Assembly: GCA_934045905.1 (NCBI GenBank)
Contig: OW203773.1
Span: forward strand, 19,703,246 to 19,767,245
Reading direction: 5' to 3'
DNA from: Leuctra nigra
Lineage: Eukaryota; Arthropoda; Insecta; Plecoptera; Leuctridae
DNA: 64,000 bases
How positions within the stretch are numbered: the first letter of the stretch is position 1; each line of letters starts with the position of its first letter. The notes beneath the pieces are model-generated. The model saw only the letters and a program-made list of their open reading frames with translations. It was not told the origin of the DNA and searched no databases. Both the position numbers and the translations under genes were made by a program. This document shows, piece after piece, positions 44,801-53,800 of the stretch.

Positions 44801-47800
44801 ATGCATAGAACTGGCTCTGGCTACTCGGCTGTGATGTTCTGATGAGTGGAGTGAGTAAACGTGAGGGATGGCAGAGATGTACTAAGATGATGATTGATTA
44901 CAATAGAGTGTTTATTGAATGTCTGTTGTGTAGAGAGGCTAGGCAGAGACTGTGCTGGGGAGAGGAAGTAGTGTAGCTGGTGGTGGTGTGGTGCATGATG
45001 GGAGCTGGGCTAAAGGAAGTGATGCAAAGGGGTGTGATCAAGATGGCGGGAAGGGTGTTGAAAAGGCAGTGGGGAAAGTAAGGTTAGGTAGGACATCACA
45101 TCGGCGTGTGACGACAAATTGTGTAACATGGACAGCTACAAAATACCAAACTTTGTAAATTCGTTCCTTGAAAACTATTCACGACACAACAAAAATAATA
45201 TCACATATGTTTTCAACAACATCTCAACTTTCATAAAATATTTATTATTCTAAAATCTAAACTTCACTTCACTTCCCTATTATGAATCATTTTTATTATC
45301 TCTCAATCAATGTTGTGAGGATGTTAAAACAAAGCTTCGCCTTATGTTTTGAAGCCATAATATTTGAACGTCACTATATATACGTCTCACAAATGCTTCC
45401 CCAAACTTTAGGAACTCGACCGTCTCATAAAGAAATGCGATAAGATATATCCTGTTCTCTCAACGGAGCCGAGGCCCCACAAATGAGAATGTAATAGAGA
45501 AGGGAGGAGAGGAAATCCGGTACCGGCATGTAGCCTACGCCTGTCGAAAGATACCAAGGGAACCAACGTCTTAACGTCCCATCCGAAGGACGGTGTAACA
45601 TTTACAGCACGAGCCTCCACAACCCGCGCCGTCGAGAGACTGATAACAGGTGGAGGGAGGTCGTCACACTAACCTCCAAACACCCCAGTCTCTCTGGAAC
45701 AACGGCAGCAACTAGCAGGACAGAACGTAGGTTTCTGTGGAAAACTTCCATGGAGTCAGGATGAAATGAAGGGATGTGCGTTGTGAAAAATATCCCACTG
45801 AACCGGGGCTCGGACTCGGGGCCTCTCACTTGCCGGGCTAGAGCTCTACCAACTGAGCTACCCGGTCGGACGGACGGACATTAGACACAACGCACTGATG
45901 AGGGTTAGAGATCTCCGAGGAGAATGGAATGAAGGTAGAGAATGCTTCTATGAACTGTCATACCACCGGTGACGATGCTGTTACCATGTCTCTTTGCACT
46001 TGCGTGCGCAACCCTCTTTTACTCGACTGAACGAGTTGCTTTTCAGCTCGAATGATGACTTGTCCGCTTTCTGTGACGTTCTGCTTGTCCTGTAGACGTG
46101 CTATCTCCCGTGCGAGAGATAGGACACTCTGGAGTACCTGGACCTGGGCGGCGCGCTGACAGGAACCAGGTCGCTGTTCAGTCACAACACAGAGTTCTGC
46201 TTGTCCTGTAGACGTGCTTGCTCCCGTGCGAGACACTCTGGAGTACCTGGACCTGGGCGGCGCGCTGACAGGAACCAGGTCGCTGGGACAGCTGCTGTTC
46301 AGTCTGAGACACCCGATCCACATCAGGAAGACGCGACTGCTCGGCCTCGGCTTGTCCAACCTCAACCTCGGCTTCATCCCGGCCACTGAGATCCTCTACG
46401 TCGCCGACAACCTCATGTATCTGTCGCTGCACGGGAACAACTTCGAGAAGCTTGGGTATGTTTCAACATTATAGAGCAATCGTTCAAACACATTTTTTCT
46501 TGAAATTACAAGTTCAAAAAAGCAGAGAATCACAGTTATTCTGCGTGCCATAAAGATGGCGGCAGGCAACAATGAGATGACATCACATAATGGGCTTGTG
46601 TTCTGGTTGCAGCGCCTACGTCGCCACCACGCAGTCCTACCAACCCATCGATCGCGTCACCGCGCTGCCTCCTCTGCCCAAGCTGGTGGAGCTGGACATG
46701 CAGGACTGCCACCTGACCACCATCAAGGCCGGCGCCTTCGACACTGTCCCCAACCTCCAGATGCTGAACCTCGCGCGCAACTCGCTGTCCACTTTCGAGT
46801 CCTCGTGCTTCCGCGGCCTGGCGCACCTGCGCTACCTGGACGTGCGTCTCAACCGCCAGGAGCCGTTCTCCCCGCCGCTGTTCGGCTACATCTTCGAGCC
46901 GGCCTCCATGCACTTCGAGGACCTGCCCAGCCTCGAAGTGCTCGACTTCTCCGAGTCCAAGATCGGGCATCTGCGCGCGAACGCCTTCGAGGGTCTCGGC
47001 AGCAACCTGAGGAACCTGAGTCTGTGCAAGGTCGGCATCGAGACGACGGAGATCGGATTGTTCAGCAATCTGACGGGACTTGTGTTCCTGGACGTCGCCG
47101 GCAACGTGAACCTGGCGACCAAGTCGAGTCCCGAGCTCTTCAAGGGGCTCGGCAACTTGAGGTACCTCCACATGAGCGACTGCAACATCGATTTCAAGCG
47201 GCCGATCTACGGATACTCGAGCCTCGCCGACGACTTCTTCCACAACCTCCCGGGACTGCGAGTCCTGAACCTCACCGACAACAACATCAAGTTCCTCAGC
47301 GACACCGCCTTCAAGAGTCTAAAGAACATCGAGTCCATCGACCTTGCCGACAACCGCGTGCTCTCGTGGACGACGGCGGCGTTCGAGTCCAACAAGAAGC
47401 TGCGTCATCTGAACCTGAACCGCAACCGCATCAGCTTCATGACGCCGACGATGCTGCAGGAGTTCAGCGCGCTCGAGACGCTCGACATCGGCGACAACCC
47501 GTACCTCTGCGACGCCTCCTACATCATGATCTTCCTGAACCTCGCGTCCAACCACGAGAACACCACCGCGGCGGACGCGGTGCGCAGCTGGTCGCTGCTG
47601 TCGCTCGTCCAGGGCTACGGCCTCACGGCGAACCTGACGAGGACCCGCGAGGTGCTCGACTCCGTCGTCATCGGGGAGCGCGTCGCCGACGACGTCGCCG
47701 ACTTCCTGCGCGAGAACCTCGACTACGACGGCGCCGTCACCGACCTCCTCGACGAGCGCCAGATCCAGATGATCAAGAGTCTGCGCTACTCCAAGGTCAC

Positions 47801-50800
47801 GGGGCTGAAGAACCACACCCTCCACGTGATCGGCCTCGACACGGCGCCGCACCTCTACACGTGCTTCTGTTCGCAGGACGCGCGCTACGTCAGCTTCGTC
47901 AACATGAACGACACCTACTGCGAGATGAAAGGCAGCGCAACTCTCCCCGACTCCGACTTCGTGGACATCGCCATGTACGTAGCCATCACCTTCCTAATCA
48001 CACTGGCCGTGGGACTCGCGTCCTTCTACGTCTACCGCAAGCGCCTGCGCATCCGCTACTTCGCGCTGCAGATCAAGAACGCCACGATCATGAGCTTCAT
48101 GGGACGGGCCGAAGACGACGTCGACATCTTCGTCTACGACACGTTCATATCGTACTCCGACATCGATCGAGACTGGGTCCTCGACAATCTGATTCCGAAC
48201 TTGGAGAAAAACAACGAACTGAAAGTGTGCCTCCACGAACGCGACTTTCAGGTGGGCTTGAGCATTCTGGAGAACATCATCGCGAGCATGGATCATTCCC
48301 GATGCATCCTGCTGGTGGTGTCCATGTCGTTCGTGAAGAGTCAGTGGTGTCAGTTCGAGCTGCATCTGGCGCAGCACCGCCTCCTGGAGACACGACGCGA
48401 GGAGCTGGTCTTGGTTCTCTTAGAGGAGATCCCCAAGTCGAAGCGGCCGAAGATGCTGCAGTTCCTGATGCTGACCAAGACGTATCTGCTGTGGCCGGGG
48501 GATGGGAGCGATGCGGAGGCCAAGAGGGTGTTCTGGAAGAGACTGAGGAAGGCGGTGAACCCCGTGGGGACGTGCTCGGTGTCCACGGCGTGACGGGGGT
48601 GACGTGGAGGCCAAGAGGGTGTTCTGGAAGAGACTGAGGAAGGCGGTGAACCCCGTGGGGACGTGCTCCGTGTCCACGGCGTGACGGGGGCGACGTGGAG
48701 GCCAAGAGGGTGTTCTGGAAGAGACTGAGGAAGGCGGTGAACCCCGTGGGGACGTGCTCCGTGTCCACGGCGTGACGGGGGCGACGTGGAGGCCAAGAGG
48801 GTGTTCTGGAAGAGACTGAGGAAGGCGGTGAACCCCGTGGGGACGTGCTCGGTGTCCACGGCGTGACGGGGGTGACGTGGAGGCCAAGAGGGTGTTCTGG
48901 AAGAGACTGAGGAAGGCGGTGAACCCCGTGGGGACGTGCTCCGTGTCCACGGCGTGACGGGGGCGACGTGGAGGCCAAGAGGGTGTTCTGGAAGAGACTG
49001 AGGAAGGCGGTGAACCCCGTGGGGACGTGCTCCGTGGCCACGGCGTGACGGGGGCGACGTGGAGGCCAAGAGGGTGTTCTGGAAGAGACTGAGGAAGGCG
49101 GTGAACCCCGTGGGGACGTGCTCCGTGTCCACGGCGTGACGGGGGCGACGTGGAGGCCAAGAGGGTGTTCTGGAAGAGACTGAGGAAGGCGGTGAACCCC
49201 GTGGGGACGTGCTCCGTGACCACGGCGTGACGGGGGCGACGTGGAGGCCAAGAGGGTGTTCTGGAAGAGACTGAGGAAGGCGGTGAACCCCGTGGGGACG
49301 TGCTCGGTGACCACGGCGTGACGGGGGCGACGTGGAGGCCAAGAGGGTGTTCTGGAAGAGACTGAGGAAGGCGGTGAACCCCGTGGGGACGTGCTCGGTG
49401 TCCACGGCGTGACGGGGGCGACGTGGAGGCTACGAGGGTGTTCTGGAAGAGACTGAGGAAGGCGGTGAACCCCGTGGGGACTTGCTCCGTGTCCACGGCG
49501 TGACGGGGGCGACGCGGAGGCCAAAAGGGTGTTCTGGAAGAGACTGAGGAAGGCGGTGAACCCCGTGGGGACGTGCTCCGTGTCCACGGCGTGATCAAAA
49601 CGAGGGGGGAGGGGGGCGAACATTTCTCGAGCCAAGTCCTTGTAGTTGTTCCTTGACCAAGTGTCGAATGGTTGCCTGGACGTTCCATGCATGTTTTGCC
49701 GTGTGACATATTGTATTGGCCAAACTGTTGAAGGTTCTACTTTTGTACTGGAATTGCTTCCATTGCCAGCTGACTGACATTGTTATTTTAGAACTAGATT
49801 TTTAATCAGTGTCAGAATCCGTAACGAATTATCAAAGCCATTGTACCAGTTTTATTTGGAATTCATATTATTTGTTTCTATGTCAGAACCGCTGAGGAAA
49901 AGTTCCAATGTCCATTTCTGTGATACTTGTGGTGAGCTTAAAACCACAATTCATCCTTCTCCCAATCATATTTGTAATTGTGGCATGAGTCATTGTGTAA
50001 GAGAATATTTAAACATAACTGCATTTCAAATGGCAATTGATAGCTTGATTACGTCAATCCAAAAGTGTGCAAAGCAAAATCGAGAAATGGACATCGGCCC
50101 TTCTACCTCCGAGGTTCAGAAATGTCATCGTCACTCATCTTTAGTCCTGCGAAATGATAAAAAAAAGAATGATGTCGAAATCCAAATCATTCATTTTGTA
50201 ATTTTCCATGTCATTCACAAAAAAAGATTACTATTTTCGAAAAATAACGTAAAGGTTGTATTTCGAAATCAGCAGTGCTATAAATTGTTGTTCTATGTAA
50301 AAGTGTTAAAAGGTATGTTATGGATAAGTTGGTACAAATTACGCGATTGTTATGTTTAATTATGAGTTGGGGTGTGCGTTTCCATTTCGTGGGCTCCTTC
50401 CTAAATCAGAGACTGGTTAAAACTCAGGTAAAACCGCTTGAAAACGATTCGTCATTTTGCAAACAGCATTCTGAATTTATTTTGTCGACCCAAAGGTTGT
50501 CAGGTCTCTTACAAACCAGATTTACACAGAACAATGTTTTGAATCGGGACTCCAGGTCAGGACATACTTTAACAAATTAAAACACAAAAACTAAGTGAAT
50601 AATTAAAAATATGTTCGAAAATGTTAGATTCCTGAAGTTATTTTGATCGAAGTCAGAAATGATGATTTAACTTGCAAGTGACGGATCGGTAAAGAAAATC
50701 TGTAAATACTTGTATCTTGTAAAAAAAACTTTATAAAATTTGTGATATTCGTCCTAAGAAAACAACTAAAAAAATTATTATGTACTTAATGATAGTTATT

Positions 50801-53800
50801 TTAGGTTTGTAGTATGTATCTGTTAAATAAAGAATTGTTTCTTGACTTATGGCGCATTTGATCGTAACAAAGGGACTTTTAGCCCTTCCATACCTCGAAT
50901 CATAAAATTATGTTTTCTTTAAGTTTTCGTAAGTACCTATGACTAAAATTCATTTCCCAGCACGCACAATGTTCTATGCCGGTACTTCAGCCTATTTTCT
51001 GAGTTCCAACTTCTAAACAATAAAATTAAACAACAGTCGCTAGCGCGTCAGAGCCGATCTTGGATCTAAACGCCCCTGAAATAAAACCTGGGCTAGTGTT
51101 AGCGATCAAAACCATAACCTTAACAACATTGTGAAAGACAAGAACCACCGATTTACCTTCCCACGGTGTCCATAATATATCATCTTGTGAGCATATCGTT
51201 GAAGATTCATGACGTGTAACAGCGATACAGTTGCAAGCAAATGAACTGCTTTTTCAGATAAGGGTGACAAATTCTGACAAATTTGATCTACGACTATATA
51301 TCCTAGCTAACTTGATAAGATTTTAAAAACTAGGAAAACGCTTTGTGTAACGCGTTGATGAGCGAGCACGGAAACGCGCAACACCTTGAACCGAAATTCT
51401 GTCTTTCGAATTCGAAAATGTCATTAAAAGCCAATAATTTTTGAATTTCGTCACAGACTTGTATAAAAATATCCAAAAACTCCTTAAATATTGGTCCAAA
51501 TAACTATGCAAAGTTTTAAGTTGATCGATTGAACCTTTTGATTGAACGGTTCCGTGTTAATTTTCAAAAATCACAGGATCTCCTTCAAAAAATATACATG
51601 GGACCACTCATATGATATATGTGTGTCTACAGCTTTGGAATAGTATGTCGATCATCCCTACGCTTATACCATCCCGCCATACAACGGAGCGCTGGTATAC
51701 CACTGTACGATCTCTGTTGTATGGCGGGATGGTATAAGCGTAGGGATGATCGACATACTATTCCAAAGCCATACACAATATCAAATCGAGTGTTGAACGG
51801 TCATTATTAGTTTCATTGCGTTTGAAAGTTTCTGCTCTAACTACCTTGCCTTGAACTGAAGATTCGAAGTCGCCGTGAATTTTACAGCCAACACGCAAAA
51901 TGTCCCTAAAATGACAAAAACTTTTGAAAATAACGACAGATTAGACTGAAAATTGGCAAAAATACCTTAAATGTTGGTACCAATGACCATGCGAAGTTTT
52001 TAGTTGGTCGGTCAATCGGTTCTAGTTTAAATGTCAAAAATCACAGGAAAAATGGTTTCAAATTTTAACCAATGGGATAATTTGGCTGAAACTTTGTATG
52101 ATTGGGTAAAATATTGGTTGCAATGACTTAGCTTAATTTCAAATTGATCGGAGCAACCAATCGAAAGATATTTTTTTAAAACTTGAACCAATCACAGGAG
52201 CCCGTTCAAAAACGATCCCAGGGACCGCATAGATTACTTTAGCATATGTGCAAAGTTTCAGATCGATTGGTTGTGCGGTTTAACCTGGGCTGTGCGGACA
52301 AAAAAAAACAAAAAAAAACAAAAAAAACACACAGAGAAAGTGCCATAAGAGTACCGTGGTGACGCTCGCTACGCTCGCTCAATTACAAGTTTTAACAAGT
52401 TTTCAAGTTTTGCCAAAACTTGTAATTTTCAGAGTTTAAAATCTTAGAACTATGTTCTTAATTTGATATTCGCTCACAATTTATAGGTGCTCATTTTTCC
52501 CCCCAAAAACTGACTAACGATTATCACACAGCAATTCATTCTCCAGAACACTGTCATTTGGACATAGTCTATCTTCAACGGGGCGAGAAAATTCTGGTAC
52601 AGGTCCATCCTTTCTTTTAAATTAAGTGCCAAATACGGAATTCCACCAAGTCTTGCAGCGTCATTCACTGCAGAAGTTGCGTCCGCAAGTAGATATTTGC
52701 GGATGTCAGTCCTCAACACCACAAGCCCGTGAGCTAATAATCTTATGGACGGAATCCAGTAGACTCTGGACACTTGCGTCGACAAGTATCCTGTTTATAC
52801 AGGCTGTTCAATTTACCTACTCTTACAACGCCGCTAGGGTGTAACTAAGCAGCACCATCCAGACCTTCCACCTGAATTCACACTTTGCCAACCTAAACTT
52901 TCCAAAGTGAATCCGCTAACTTGAATGTGCCACCTAAGTTCTAACTGATTTCATTTTTTGTGTTGGTGCTAGCGTAGTACACCATTTTCTTTGCCAATCT
53001 TCGCCACCATAGTCATTGTAAAGAAGATTTGAACAAACTGTAGGCTGATCAAGAGTGCTACTCACGCGTGGTTATCGTGAACCTCTTGGCGAGCTCCGTG
53101 GGCTGCGGCGGCTGAACCAGAAGGTCGAGGTAGAGGACGCCGCTGAGGATGGTGTAGCGTCGTAGGTTCAACTCGTGCGCGGCAGGCTGGTAGGTGAGTC
53201 TGCGCATCAGCTCCGTTTCACCCGCCTCTGTAACAGAACATTCCATTTCAACGTCCTCTTTGTAGCCAAGTTCAAAATGTAGTTACCAACAACCAGAAGA
53301 CATACGTTCCATCTAGATGTTTGTCAAGGACGTCAGTCTACGTTGAATAGCTGATGATTATGAATAGCTGTTTTGCTATGTGAATGGAATAAAATAATAA
53401 CAGTAAATGAAGCAAAGATTTTAAATGAGGATGTTTAATTTTTGGGTTTCTTTAAATTATGCCAGGTCCTTGGGTGGCCTTTTAAAGAAAAGTTCGCACT
53501 GCACATTTCCCGTTTCAAATGGCAGGAGAAGGATTGAAGAAAGGTGGGTTTCACCAGCATTCGGAGTCCTTTGAGTTATGTAGAGTCTACTCCAAAAATA
53601 CTCAATATTTTGGGGACATTTTCAAAATTTTACAAGAAAAGGTGTATTTTGATTTGATTGGATTATATTACCTTTCCCTCAGTGATAAATAGAGTAGATA
53701 ATAAAATTAATACATATGCGTTTAAGAGAATCCGTTTGGTTTACCTTGCTCCAAGGCCAGCCTCTCGTCTGGAGTGTGGATGTGCTCCCAGAGCTCCTTC

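Noticed and set aside
45792..45872. Functional tRNA gene
   Set aside because: Box B has a mismatch, the anticodon arm does not fold well, and it is joined to a SINE body.
46536..48637. 693-aa plus-strand and 235-aa minus-strand ORFs over the TLR last exon
   Set aside because: Shadows of the GC-rich TLR frame; only 46613-48593 in frame shows LRR and TIR motifs and fits the splice phases.
48277..49709. Three long minus-strand ORFs (351, 429 and 471 aa) with Pro/Ser/Arg repeats
   Set aside because: They are antisense readings of the 91-bp TLR-end array. The unit is one base more than a multiple of three and happens to lack stops, so all frames stay open. No coding signal of their own.
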